Below the pieces are notes generated by a model. That model ran no database searches and was not told the DNA's origin. It saw only the letters and a list, made by a program, of their open reading frames with translations. 64,000 bases of DNA from Bagarius yarrelli (taxonomy: Eukaryota; Chordata; Actinopteri; Siluriformes; Sisoridae): positions 719,459-783,458 of the forward strand of contig VCAZ01000096.1 in assembly GCA_005784505.1 (NCBI GenBank), written 5' to 3'. Both the position numbers and the translations under genes were made by a program. Positions 24,013 to 35,643 of this stretch are shown one piece after another (the first letter of the stretch is position 1; every line of letters begins with the position of its first letter).

Positions 24013-24870
24013 TACATACTAGCTTTGTTAATGTTTTTTAGCAATTTTTTGGGCTCTTTGTTTCTGAAATGGTGAATCAATATTGATCGATTTATTGACA
24101 GAGACAAAAATCTGGGTAAGGGCGTCGGACAAATGATTTAAATTTACACTCCTTTTGGTGGTGTTTGCTGAAAAATCTGAAAAACTGATACTAATTAATC
24201 GACTATTAATGAATGCAACAAGTGAACCATGAGTAAGTTTATTATCAGCAATTAAATAATTAAGGTAATTTAGATAATTCAAAAGTTTATATAAATCCGA
24301 TTTAGAGATAAAGACTGTAATACTAATGTTGTTAACTAGAGGAAATCAACAGGATAAAAACAATAAAAGACATAACTTACATTGCAACGGCCAAAAATAT
24401 ATTTTAAAAAAACCTGATTTGCTAACAACAAAAGTGGGAGGGTTTAGGGCACCCCAAGAGGAAAAATAATTACATATTAACAATAATCACATATATAATT
24501 ATAGTTTTGTATTACAAAAATATTTGTTGATTTATAAATAAATAAATAATATGACTAACAGTAGAATAGCACAGCTAAATGGTTTTATAGTGTTAATTAT
24601 TTGTAATATATTTAACGTATTATAAAAATAGTAAGTAACATTTTTATCTGCGGTGGCGGTGCCCCAGCACCCCTATTAGAAATCTCTCTATTTAAAATTC
24701 GTTTAATATTGTTGCGTAGTAGCGTTGATACCTAACACTAGTTTAACTGCGTTTCTCAGTAGCATCGTTGTTTTCTAAAGCAAATTGCTTTCTATAGCGC
24801 ACCACTTTTGTTAATCAAGTAGTGCAGTAGGAGCCAAACAAGCCACAATTACCGATCCTGGATCAGTAAG

Positions 24871-24878
24871 TGACGTCA
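24871..24878 (+). promoter_or_regulatory. Perfect CRE palindrome TGACGTCA
   Basis: Full cAMP-response element in a locally CpG-richer block (24850-24960), 2.4 kb upstream of the slc2a3 start. A motif match only. Confidence 0.35.
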
Positions 24879-24984
24879 CCGCCGGTCAAGGTCTTATGTG
24901 GAAACGTGCACCGAAAGTACCAAAAATAACTTGCTACATTTTCCCGGGTGCGTAGCTTCTGTTTAGTAAAACTTCATTTAACTT

Positions 24985-25160
24985 TGAGTGACTGATAGCT
25001 TAGTGTTGGACCACTAATTGAAGCCTCGTGGGTTTAATTCTAAGAAACATCAAGCTGCCACTGCAGCGACCCAAAGCAAGACAATTCCCTTAACTTAGTG
25101 GGGTTTTAAACAATAACATAAGCCTCTCTAGATAAGGGTGTCTGCCAAATGCTATAATCG
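24985..25160 (+). mobile_element. Degenerate SINE family A
   Basis: Recognised by 'gatagcttagtgttggacc', 'aagctgccactgcagcgacc' and 'ctctagataagggtgtctgc'. Confidence 0.55.
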
Positions 25161-27061
25161 AAATGGCAATAATTTGATGATATGGAATTTTTCAAGATGT
25201 TGCTACAATGGTAAAAGCCCACAATTGCACAGGATTTTGTGTAGTAACACTAACAATTACTGGAACAAAGAAGCTGACTGTTCCCCAAGGCTTATCTGAC
25301 ATCATACCCTTTTCCCCCAAGCATTCGACCTTATCCCATTTAATCATTAGTAGTATATAAAGATAAAGGCTATAAAGAGAGGCTAAATGTGACTTAAAAT
25401 AAAAATGAGGATTTCTTAAAAAGGAACTGATTGTCGTTATTAGTTGCATTATTATGCAGCATTTCATGTGATAATCACACAATAACTCTTTTAATTGTAC
25501 CTAATTGTCACAAATGTTGTAGGTGATTTTGTAGGGGATTCTAGTGAAATAATTGAAAAAAAAAGTCTCAGAAAGCACAAAGGCAGGCTGCCATTTTTAA
25601 ACATGTTCCCAGAGTCTTTAACGTTTTATTAAATGTTATCTCTAATAATATGACTGTATGATTATTAGAAACACATTGTCCTTGTGAGGCATTTAGAGGT
25701 TGTTAAGGGTTTGATTTCCGCCTGTGCAGATTGCAGATCTTCGTTCGGGGTACTTCAGTCCAAAGAAGTGGCGGGGGCTGATTTGAATCCCCAATTTTTT
25801 TGAGTGCACTGTGTATCCCGTATACTGTGATTATTTTAGGATAAGCGCTAGATAAAATCGTTTAACCTTTTGTTCTTGTTTGTTCCTAACTAAAGAAAAA
25901 AAAAAAAAGAAAAAATGTAGTTCCATCACAAGAGATATATGGGCACCAGCTTAAGACTGACTCAAGTCACGGTTCCAATGAAAACAGACTAACACACGCT
26001 CAGCGTCGCACACTATACATCATTCAACCAATTATAGCTATTTTATTGTTATCCACTCATTAATAATGAAATAAAGTTAAATCACCAGTTAAACCCAGAT
26101 CAGTCAGGGGTATAATGATATAGTTTATGTTAGAAGTTTATCAGTTTGTCTACTTGCTTGAACTGAAGTCTTTAGAGGTGAAAAATTTCACAATGATCAT
26201 GCATTGTTATTGCAAAAAAAAAAAAAAAAGTAGGTGTTGCAAACAATACCAAGAAATTTTGAAATGTTTTCCTGGCAAACGTTTGTTCGACGCTTCTTAA
26301 TTTAAACAGCATGTTGGTCACAGTTGGCTTACTAGTTGTGTCATACTAGATGAATGTAAGGGTCATGATGTTAGGTCCCGCCCATCATCTTTGTATTTAA
26401 TTGTATTAGATTTTCTAATCATTGTTCCTGTGAGACCTAATAGAGCAGAATGTTTCCTGTGAGGTTGGAGTAGAGAATGTGACTGGTCTGCACAGAGCTC
26501 TGACAACGCAAAGCAACATAGAGTACATCTCCAGTCACCTGACAATATTTAATAGAGAATATCTATTTGAAGGTGTAAAGCTTTTGATACCAGTGATGTA
26601 AAGATTAAACCTGGAACAAAAAGATCAACAAGCAAATATGGGCATGATTATCAGATAGTTTTGTCTTATACAGTATATAATTGACACGACACACAATTTA
26701 CTCTCAGTTAAACACTGTAAAATGTATGAAATGAGGACCAGACTATTAGGAACGGAATTCCATCATAATTCAGAAGTATTACATAAAATTACATTAAGTC
26801 GAAAAAAGCTTTGACTTAAATCTATAGATTTGTTTTGACTTAATTATTTATCTGGTTTAGTCACTCATACGTATATACAAGGAATAAGTGAACAATCCAT
26901 GCTTTCTATGAAGACTACACATCCACACACTGTCCTTTTGAGTTATAGGATTTACATAAATATATGATGTGTAGAAGCGTATTCATAATCCTGTTCAGAC
27001 ACCTTGCTGTGATTTAATTGCTAAAAAATACAAAGACACAAAAAAATTACCATTGTGCGTC

Positions 27062-27067
27062 TTTATT
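27062..27067 (-). terminator. cox6b1: cox6b1 polyadenylation signal
   Basis: AATAAA on the minus strand, 170 bases past the stop codon, followed in the gene direction by a T/GT-rich stretch at about 27030-27048, as expected of a cleavage site. Confidence 0.6.
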
Positions 27068-27236
27068 ATGTAACCAGGGTGAATAAGACATTGACAAAAC
27101 TGAACAGTAAGAACCATTGGAAGGTGTTTGTTAAAGGTTATAAGATGTCATGTCTAGGCTACCTCTTGTTGCACCCAAGCTGTACAAAGGTAACGTTTGT
27201 TATTGAGGTAATCTAAAAAAAATGAGCACAGATTGT

Positions 27237-27290
27237 TCAGATTTTTCCAGGGAAGCTTCCATCCTGAACTTGTGCATCCCACTTCTCAAC
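27237..27290 (-). CDS. cox6b1: cox6b1 last coding exon
   Basis: 54 nt, phase 0. Encodes VEKWDAQVQDGSFPGKI and TGA. The acceptor is ttccgcag. Confidence 0.95.
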   Translation of the reverse strand, partial: VEKWDAQVQDGSFPGKI

Positions 27291-29788
27291 CTGCGGAAAA
27301 AAGCAACTATTAATAAAATCATAAAACCTGCATTCTTTAAATCTACGCAATTGCATGTTTAGTCACACTGATGGAGTACCATTATTTTAATATAAATCTT
27401 AAAAATCAACCACATTTTTTTTGGTTAACATCAAGTGGACAGCAGATAAAATTGGACTCTAAATTAAGCTTTAGTTGAAGATTTGCGCATCATAGGGAGA
27501 CCTCTAGTGGCCACTAGAAGGGTTGCAGAGCTAACCTACCTACAAGCAGCACAAACAAGTAAAGAAGCTTCAAATAGCTTTTATTATACATCAGTATAGA
27601 CCAATATAGATCTATTCAGAAAAAATATATATAAACTGACCCACTGTGCCATTAAACAGTGATTACCTACTGTGGTAAGATCACATTACAAGTTGCAGCT
27701 ATAAATAATAATATATAATAAAATAATAAATAAATAATTATGCACTGTTTCCAGCTAATAAAATTCATATAAAAACCCCTAACAGTCTAATAACAGGCTG
27801 ATTCCGACTGTACCACACTCACCCAGCTGATAGGGCACAAGCTCTTATAGACCCTCTGATACCAATCACAAGGGGTCTGGTCCTGTCCTTTCGCCGACAG
27901 TGCCTTGTTACACCTGTGGAAGTCTGCAAAGAGAAACAACTGCTAAAAAAAAGCTAAAAGATTTAAAACAACTCAGGGTCAGTTAACACATTGCATAAAA
28001 ACAGCTTTTAAAAATGATTTAACTCATTTGCAGTAGAGACCCGAAATTATATTAATTTCATGGTATTAGTAACTTTATTTTTAATGGTAACGATAGTTAG
28101 TTAAATAAGTACTTAAATCAACAAAAAGGGTTTAATATAATATATAAACTTTAAAAACTTTCATAAATAAAGGAATTCACCTTAATTCGATACTTATTTG
28201 GCCTGGATATAGAAAAGGAAATATAAACTTGGATTAACCTTACAATAACAAATCCCATTGTGTTTTATGTTTTAAAGTTGTGTGAACAAATGTACTATAA
28301 ACTTTACTTATTTAACTTGTAATAATAGGTATAAAAAGAGCAACCACTTAAATAATGGGGGGAAATCTTAAATCTGAAAAAAAAAAAAAAAATCATCTGT
28401 TTGTTTAAAAACTCCGCTCTCAAACTTTTCAGTTTTTGTTGTTAGTAATGACTGACAGGAAAATGATGGAATAATTGATGCTTAACAGATCCAGAGAAAC
28501 ATTGAAATATTGTGTAAAATCTGTTTACACACCACACCACATATTGATTGTGGCATCCCAATGCATGAAAATTATAACTACATGTAAACTAAAATTACAT
28601 ATAAACTATATGCGAGAATAAAATACAAACAAACATGGAAATACATTTCTCTCTATGTGATTATCGACAGGTTGGGAAGAATACATTTTGGTAGCCCGAC
28701 TGAACCGTTGGGCTAGAGATTTTGCGAGCATTGGTCTTAAGGCTCATGCATGCTGCACACAAGTTAGCCACGCCCACTTATTTACATGTCACGGTATACA
28801 TTAAATAAAAAAAAAAAAAATTAGGGTTGAGTAACAATATATACCATCATACCACCCAGTCCCTACCAGGATTTAATTCCCCACCATCAAGGACTCGGTC
28901 TGGAACTGGACATGTACACATTGCACAGGAGGACGCTTGGCTTTGTCAGTCCAATTCATTCATGTATTTAATGGTATAAAGTAGGGCTGCAAGATATTGA
29001 GGGGGGGGGGAAATGCAACATTCGATAGCATGCCAAATAATGAGACATTTAATATGCAATATGATAAAAAAAAAAAAAAATTAAACCAACATATGTTTAG
29101 CAAAGCTGATACATATTGTACTTGGTTTTGAGACGGTTAAATATTTGCAGAGTTTCCGATTTATGTTGCCACTCAAGATTTACATGTTCTACAATAGAAC
29201 TAAAGTCTGCATGTGTTCATCTTTTAAAACCCAAATACCAGCATACCTTTGAGGTGCATGTTCTGACACTAAATCATTGGCTGCGGGTGCCTCTGGCTGG
29301 CTCATCTAATCAACACTCACTCACTTTGAAAGCTTTATGGCTTGTTGACCGTCTTGTGCACCCACACACATACATCAACTAACATCTGTGTGAAATATTT
29401 GACCAGACATTGTTATTTATAAGTATTAAACCACTCATGCACATTTACCACATTTTGATAAATCGTGCAGCCCTAACATACAATACTGACGGACACCACA
29501 CATCAAGCACCGATGGAAACAGGACACAACTTGGCTGGAAACTACACACATGAGGCAGATTATTGTTTCCAGAAATAAAAAGGAGATCAGTGCATTTAAA
29601 GCTGTGGGGTTTCTCTCACATTGCTTCTACACTCAAAACACTCTGGAGTCATCGGATTAACTTTAACACATCCCAAACTTACCAAGGTAATTCTGAAAGC
29701 AGTTTCGGGTCTGGTTGGTGTTTGGAAAGCGGGCATCAAATGGAGCAGTTTTGTATGACTTGATCTTTTCTTCAACCATCTCAGCCAT
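27237..29788 (-). CDS. cox6b1: Cytochrome c oxidase subunit 6B1 (three coding exons)
   Basis: Nuclear-encoded subunit of mitochondrial complex IV, located on the intermembrane-space face. The joined exons give exactly 86 aa, the length of the vertebrate protein: start MAEMVEEKIKSYKTAPFD, then FPNTNQTRNCFQNYLDFHRC, CDWYQRVYKSLCPISW and the C-terminal GSFPGKI. The four cysteines of the twin CX9C/CX10C fold are present (NC, RC, PC, LC), as required for two disulfides. A non-coding first exon lies near 30.4 kb. The start codon is chosen by homology; ATG follows 32 nt of 5'UTR in the same exon. No defect is seen. Confidence 0.95.
27499..27515 (-). promoter_or_regulatory. Weak CTCF-like motif in cox6b1 intron
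   Basis: The reverse complement contains CCACTAGAGGTC, near the CTCF core but with mismatches at the G-rich end. Confidence 0.2.
27823..27923 (-). CDS. cox6b1: cox6b1 middle coding exon
   Basis: 101 nt. Encodes DFHRCNKALSAKGQDQTPCD and WYQRVYKSLCPISW with three of the four structural cysteines. The acceptor is ctctttgcag and the donor TGG|gtgagt. Confidence 0.95.
28983..29475 (+). mobile_element. hAT-like non-autonomous element in cox6b1 intron
   Basis: Terminal inverted repeats 'tagggctgcaagat' and 'aatcgtgcagcccta' bound about 490 bases of non-coding sequence. TAGGGCTGCA ends are typical of hAT elements. No clear 8-base target duplication is visible. Confidence 0.5.
29683..29788 (-). CDS. 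cox6b1: cox6b1 first coding exon
   Basis: 106 nt of coding sequence. The exon begins at 29820 after acceptor ccttacag, with 32 nt of 5'UTR. Encodes MAEMVEEKIKSYKTAPFDAR and FPNTNQTRNCFQNYL. The donor is CTTG|gtaagt. Confidence 0.95.
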
Positions 29789-30376
29789 GTTTGATGAAAA
29801 GTCAGTGGCCAAATCAACAACTGTAAGGAAGCAATTCAACACACACACGGGGTTAGTAACGACCAACAGTTAGATAATAAATCAGTTTAAGCGCTCAACC
29901 AGGGGTTGTTCCTTGAACATTGAAAAATTTACCATGAAATACGTTTAAAAGTTATATTGTCGTGAAGTGCAACAGCAGATCATTGTCGTAAAATGCCAGA
30001 AACAAACAAGCTGTTTGACTTTAGCAACGAGTTTAGAGGTCGTCCTATTGCCCTGACAAACTCGTAAACTAACCTTACTAACAAATACATCAAACTTTAA
30101 TTTCTAAAAACGAGACTTAATTTTTAATTTGAGCTGTTTTATCCTGTGTTATTAACCGTGTTTAGCTGTACGACTCTTACAAATGTCATTCTATAGCTAG
30201 CAGGCTAGTTATTGCACCTATGCTAAACTAATAAACTGCATTTATTTAACGAATAAAGAATTAATTATCTAACTAACTCGACTATCTATCGCCTGTCAGG
30301 AATTACAGGGGGAAAAAATACATATACGAGTTGACTTCGCCACGATATATCCAATAAACGGGGTTTCGAGGCCTAC

Positions 30377-30440
30377 CTTAACGCGTCCTTAGTGAAGGAG
30401 CCTCTTGAAAGAGCGGTGGAACGCACGGAATTATGGGATC
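30377..30440 (-). other. cox6b1: Probable non-coding first exon of cox6b1
   Basis: The minus strand has donor TTAAG|gtaggc at 30375-30377, 560 bases upstream of the coding exon's acceptor. It is preceded by a CpG-containing stretch with an ETS-type CGGAA core. The 5' end is not defined by the sequence. Confidence 0.55.
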
Positions 30441-30454
30441 GCTGAGGGGAGGTA

Positions 30455-30464
30455 GGGGCGGGGC
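30455..30464 (+). promoter_or_regulatory. cox6b1: GC box (Sp1-type) of the cox6b1 promoter
   Basis: GGGGCGGGGC within a G-rich, TATA-less stretch just upstream of the presumed first exon; typical of housekeeping promoters. Confidence 0.5.
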
Positions 30465-30492
30465 TTCAACTCCGAGGAAGGAGCTGCACACT

Positions 30493-30565
30493 TCCATACT
30501 ATGTCAGAATAATGGCTGAATGGGACACAGTTTAGCGTAATTTTTAAGTAGGGTAGTATGTGATT
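30493..30565 (+). mobile_element. Fragment of the 'gtatgtgatttc' foldback element
   Basis: 'cttccatactatgtcag' and 'gtagtatgtgatttcag' match the ends of the fuller copy at 41829-42243. Confidence 0.4.
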
Positions 30566-31714
30566 TCAGTCGCTGGCTTTTATTTATTTATTTATTATAA
30601 TAAACAAGTGAAAATATACAAACACTGTAAGGAAAAATAACAATGTAGAAGGTCAGATAACATAAGTATAAGTCCTGTGCATTCACGAGAGACCTTTAAA
30701 ATAAGGAAGAAAAAAGTAAAATAAATAAATGAATAACTAATGAATTCAAAAACAGCTAACATATAATAATAATGATGATGATGATGATGATGCAGGAACA
30801 CTGAAGGAAAGCCATCTAAACCCAATCAATTAATGAAAGTAAATTTTCCATATGATTCCAAGAAGCGGACACATTTTCTATTGCTATTTAAACTAAAGAT
30901 CTAAACAGTGAGTCAACATCTTTCTGAAAATGAGAATAAGTAGAAATCGAGCCTATAGATTTTTGTCTATGTGTAAAGAATTTGCCAAACAAAATAAAAA
31001 AGGTTAAAAAATATTCATTAGATTGGCTGGAAGAGTAATAACAAATAATTTCAGATGCTGTCAGCATGTTCATGATTTTCAGCATGACGTTAGTTCTGGA
31101 CCCTTTTTACTACTAACTTGATACAACTACCACTAGTAGTAATAATAATATTAAATAAATGTAACAATAGATAAAAATATTTGTGCTAGTTAACAGTCAG
31201 GAATGTTAGAATGCAGAAACGCTACTGTGCAGCTGCCAGAATGATTTCGCTCCTCTATAGAGAAATGATCCGTTTAGCTTGAATCGCCTGGATACCTTCT
31301 TGTATATCTACAAAACATCTACTATTACTTCCTCACAACAATAAGTTAATAAGTGTAGTTTTGGAATAGAGACAAAAGTCAGTATCTACTGGGTTTTCCT
31401 ATGAGATGGTGCAGGAGTTTTAATGTAAGAGTAGAACATATCCATGTCTCATAAGGCTTTACTGTCTACTGTATTCATGACTATGTAGCCTCTGATTCTG
31501 TTTCTGATACACAGAATTGAGTGGTAAACGTGGCCTATGAGACCTTTCTGCACTTACTAGTAGTAAAACACAGCTTAACAAACACTGTCACAAACAGACA
31601 GAGGAATCTGATTGCATCAGCCAGGCTAACAGCACCTGCGGAATTGTCAGACCTAATTGTGGTTCCACCAATAATGTTTACTCCATCTTTAAGGGATTTC
31701 TTTCTTTCTTTAGT

Positions 31715-31900
31715 TATTTATTTTAGCAATTGCCTTTATTGATAGGACAGAGAGACAGAAAGATGAAACTGGAGATAAAGGGGGTTGTACCAGAAAGGAG
31801 CCAAATCAGAATTGAACTGTCTATCTGTCTGTCTGTATGTCTATTTATCTGTCTGTCTGGATGTCTATTTATCTGTCTGTCTGTCTGTCTGTCCGCCGAG
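31715..31900 (-). mobile_element. SINE family C fragment with (CTGT)n tract
   Basis: 'gcctttattgataggacaga' is the reverse complement of the AATAAAG tail of the SINE at 60958-61085. It is followed at 31818-31896 by an interrupted (CTGT)n microsatellite. Confidence 0.5.
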
Positions 31901-32244
31901 ATTCGGCATGCATTGAAGTGTCTGTTAACCATCCCAGCATGTCACAGCACTTAGAATGTTGTTGTTCTGGGTAGGTTTGAACACCAGCCTCTCTGGAGGC
32001 TTTGAATACCATACTTCTCTAAAACCATAACATAATATCTTCCCACTGTTCTGTCATTTTTTCCAAACTATGCAGAATCAAATAGTCTGTATTCTTGTTT
32101 ATTCATCTAACAAAGCAGGGGTGTAACGAAGCTGATGCTCAACTGGTTCATATCAACCAATTATATTGACCCATTGTGGACAATATTATACAACCCTTGC
32201 CATTTATGTGTTAGTCTCTTTGTAGTTAAACCCATGATTTTTGG

Positions 32245-32427
32245 CAGGGGTGGGCAATCTCGACCCTGGAGGGCTGGTGTCCTGCAGAGTTTAGCTCCAA
32301 CTTGCCTTAACACGCTTACCTGTAAGTTTTAGGCATAACTAGCAAGATCTTGATTAGTTGGTTCAGGTGTGTTTGATTAGGGTTGGAGCTAAACTCTGCA
32401 GGACCGAGATTGCCCCTGGACCCCTGG
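32245..32427 (+). mobile_element. Palindromic foldback element
   Basis: A 22-base perfect inverted repeat (32280-32301 against 32382-32403, tcctgcagagtttagctcca on the left arm) lies inside longer imperfect arms, with outer ends 'caggggt...' and '...acccctg'. The whole resembles a very common fish foldback MITE. Confidence 0.7.
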
Positions 32428-32720
32428 TTTTTGGTATAGTCTATGTATAGTTTTTCAAATAACAGAGACGATTTATTTTTTAAGCCTTAAAGCACCTGTA
32501 CATATAATTATGCAAGACTATATATTTTACATTTTTTGAATATTGTTAAATCCATATATTCAAATAATCATATGATAAGATGTCACATTTAATGCTTTCT
32601 TACATTCTTTGCAAACTATGTTTTTTTTATTTCTTTCTTTAAGGAGTAAAAGGAAAACAAGCCCGCTGTGGTGCCTGGCCTTATTTAACTTTAGAGGCAC
32701 TTTGGATCTATTTATTAAGG

Positions 32721-32968
32721 CAGTGGTGGCTCAAATGGTTAAGTTGCTGAGTTGCTGATCTGAAGACCAGAATTTAAGCTCCACCACCGGCAAGCCAACC
32801 ACTGTTGGGTCCTTGAGCAAGCCCCCTAACCCCTCCTGCTCCAGGGGCGCTGCATCATAGCTGACCCTGCGCTCTGACCCCCAAATTACTAAGATGCGAT
32901 ATGCGAAAAACACTGCATTTCATTGGCTCTGTACATGTACTTTGCACAATGACAATAAAGTTGAATAT
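32721..32968 (+). mobile_element. tRNA-like SINE, family B, second copy
   Basis: Nearly identical to 18322-18582 from 'cagtggtggctcaaatggtt' to 'gacaataaagttgaatattt', which suggests recent activity. Confidence 0.7.
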
Positions 32969-34173
32969 TTCTATTTATTTAAAAATTAAAATTATTATTT
33001 AACAGTCAATGGACCATTTTAATTGAAATCAAACTGCAGTGATTCAACTTAAACTGTAAATACAGCAAAAAGGAAGAGAAGCTTAAATCAGTGTGTAGTA
33101 ACTGTTGTTTGCCTTTGCAGGGCACTGTCAGCTTCTGAATCGACTATCAACAGTGCATTAGGCTTCCAAAATAGGAAAGTACTGTAGTATGCTGTAAAGT
33201 CTGGCGTTTAACAGCTCAGTGAACACACTGCTGTACTGTACTCATTCATTCCATGCACATTCTCTCCTCTAGCCATGCAGTCAGGAAAACCTTTCACTGC
33301 TTTGCCAAAAACAAACTTGGAGGGACGAGTCTGAATGACGCACAGGAGCCTTCGCAGCCTGCTGTCAGAGCTTCCTGTCTGAGGATCCTGAAGGCATCTC
33401 TGACCTGCTACGCTCTGTGCGTATGTGTGTGTTGGTATAAGATTTTCATTTAGGTTCTAAAAAGTGGCTTCCTGCTAAGTATAATTAACATAATTATAAT
33501 TAATTAAAAAGGAAGGAGACTGAGATTATGAGTGCATTATAATAGACTCTATTTTTTTCTCTTTTATTTCATTCCCTCTTTCCTGTCAACATTATCCTGT
33601 TGTTGCCAAAGGTCACCGGTCCCTTTCTCTCATCAATTTCCTGCCAGCTTCCCATTTCCTTTTTTTTTTTTAGAAATAACCCTTTACCTGAATTAAATAA
33701 AAGGACACTATGTATAAAATATGCTGTGCTAAGCAAAATGTCTGTAATGGATTGTTAGTGTCAGTGGACCTGCTTCGATACAAGCAGAAGGATACAATAG
33801 TACCATCTGTAGTGAGGTCTCTAGGGGGAAGTGATGTAGTGACACTAGTCTGCCTGCCAAATATTTAAATAGCTGAACCACGGAATGATATGCTATATTG
33901 TTATGGTTACTCAAAAGGTGTAACATGTCATGTTTTTGGATGTGCAAGCAGCTGCAGTAGATTGTTGCAGCTTAAATATAAAAACTAGTGAAATGTGCAA
34001 TTACTGTAGTACAGAACAGTTGCCTATGCGGCTTTAAATCGTCTTGTTGGTTCTAAGTGTCCAGTCGAATTTCTTACTTCTGTAAGACTAATCAGAATCA
34101 AACAAATGGGTTAACAATGTAGAAAATGAATTTCTGGCCTAACATAGTGTAATTTAGAAAAATTCTATATTAT

Positions 34174-34178
<5 letters not shown>

Positions 34179-34223
<45 letters not shown>

Positions 34224-34237
34224 CCCTCTCTCTCTCA
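34179..34237 (+). repeat. (TC)n microsatellite
   Basis: About 20 TC units, then 'gtttccctctctctctcag', which also makes a good splice acceptor. Confidence 0.9.
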
Positions 34238-35521
34238 GGATATAGGTGTTGTCCAGAACAGGGGGAAGGAAATTCTGTCACTAAGAACAATGGGCCTGCT
34301 TCTCTATCTATAGGCACAGATCAGGAGAGAAAGAACGAAACGAGGAAGCCAAAGACGCTAAAGCGAGATTTTTTAGATGTGGAGAAATGTGTTTAAAATT
34401 TAAAAAATGTTAGGAGAACCAGAGGATTAATTTGGGCCTGGAAAGGATACAGGATCCAGCATAGTGATATTATCCCAAAAAATGGATCCAATCGTCATTT
34501 TTTTTTAATTAAGAAGGAAAAACTTGGCTTGATAGTATAAAGTTTTAATTTTATTTGCTGGCAGTAGCAAAATTATCCGGAGTTTTAAAAGGAGATTAAC
34601 TTTAATACAAGCGTGTTGCAGTGGGTGAGTCAGACTGAAAGTCATCTGCTGGTGGTGAGAGCAATCGCTTACTCTGTACTTGATATTACAGCTGTTAAAA
34701 ATGTTATTGGCATCTTCGTATTGTGTCCGAAGTTTATCGGTTAGAAAATTGCTTGATTGGAAGTTAGACTGAATTCGGTGTCAGACATTGTTACCAATGA
34801 GTGGCAATCTACACTGAGGTTTGACCAGATTTTCATATAAAGTGAGTAAAAGCTCGATGATAAAAGTGATCAGACGTTTAGTCAGGAACTGTACATATAT
34901 ACAGTCAAAATAATTTGCACTAATGTGTTTAATAATTAGCACATCCGTGGCTTTGGATGTTGGACATGAGTAAATAAATTACTACGAACAGTATGTTGGT
35001 TCCTTGTAGTAAACTGCCTCTTTTTGGGCCTAAAAGAAAGTGGTTCAGTACCAAAGCGGTTGCTTTAACCTCCAGAAATAATACCGAATAAAGTATTTGC
35101 ACGATTCCTCACCAGTATTACATTAATATTCTCTGTAGTTTTGCTTAATGATGAACAAAGCAGGAAAAACATTCGACCTTACATGTCCTGATTACTCGAA
35201 AGGATATTTCAGGATTTCCTGTTGCCTATTGACTGATGTCATACACTGCCAATAACTCAGACACTGTAATCTGATTTGGCTGAGGACAATAGAGCAAACA
35301 ATGACAAACAAAAAGACCAATACTGAAAGTATTAAATATATTAAAAGATGATTCATGTTATGAGCTCAGTGAACGCTTCTGTTGTTGTAGCTTTTCGTTC
35401 TTATATTTACTTATTTCCATGTCTTTGTCTTTATCCTTGTCTGGACCATCTATCTTACTTAAGCCTTTAATTTCCTCTATCATTTTATATTTTTTTGTCT
35501 TCTCTTCTCTGGACCACTAAG

Positions 35522-35643
35522 ATGGAGGAGTCTGGGAGTCCTCGCTTCGGGAAGCTCCATTTCCCTGTGGGCCTGTGGATAAATTCTCCACGGAAACACT
35601 TTGCCAAACTGGGAAAACGCTGGCCAAGTGCAGTGTCAGTCAA
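35522..35643 (+). CDS. rasip1: rasip1 coding exon 1
   Basis: Encodes MEESGSPRFGKLHFPVGLWI and the conserved RWPSAVSVK. The acceptor ag immediately precedes the ATG after a long pyrimidine tract, so the 5'UTR is spliced on. The donor is AA|gtcagt, leaving two bases that combine with A of exon 2. Confidence 0.92.

Larger units (their letters stand above)
22560..27061. other. Intergenic region between slc2a3 and cox6b1
   Basis: Non-coding as far as I can see. It contains the upstream flank of slc2a3 (including TGACGCAAT, minus strand, at about 22633-22641), two SINE remnants and a perfect CRE palindrome at 24871. The stretches 24010-24830 and 25870-27060 are AT-rich with no recognisable feature. 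Confidence 0.6.
30470..35521. other. Intergenic region and 5' flank of rasip1
   Basis: No recognisable protein-coding exon. It holds repeats listed separately. A non-repetitive, GC-richer block at 33250-33425 contains ETS-type 'cttcctgtc' and could be a 5' exon or regulatory block. Another possible 5'UTR exon follows a pyrimidine tract and cag at about 34239. The coding start of rasip1 sits exactly at a splice acceptor, so its 5'UTR must be spliced from somewhere here. 34400-35460 shows nothing specific. Confidence 0.5.

Noticed and set aside
29563..29866. Plus-strand and alternate minus-strand frames over the cox6b1 exon
   Set aside because: Shadows; only one frame gives the Cox6b1 protein.
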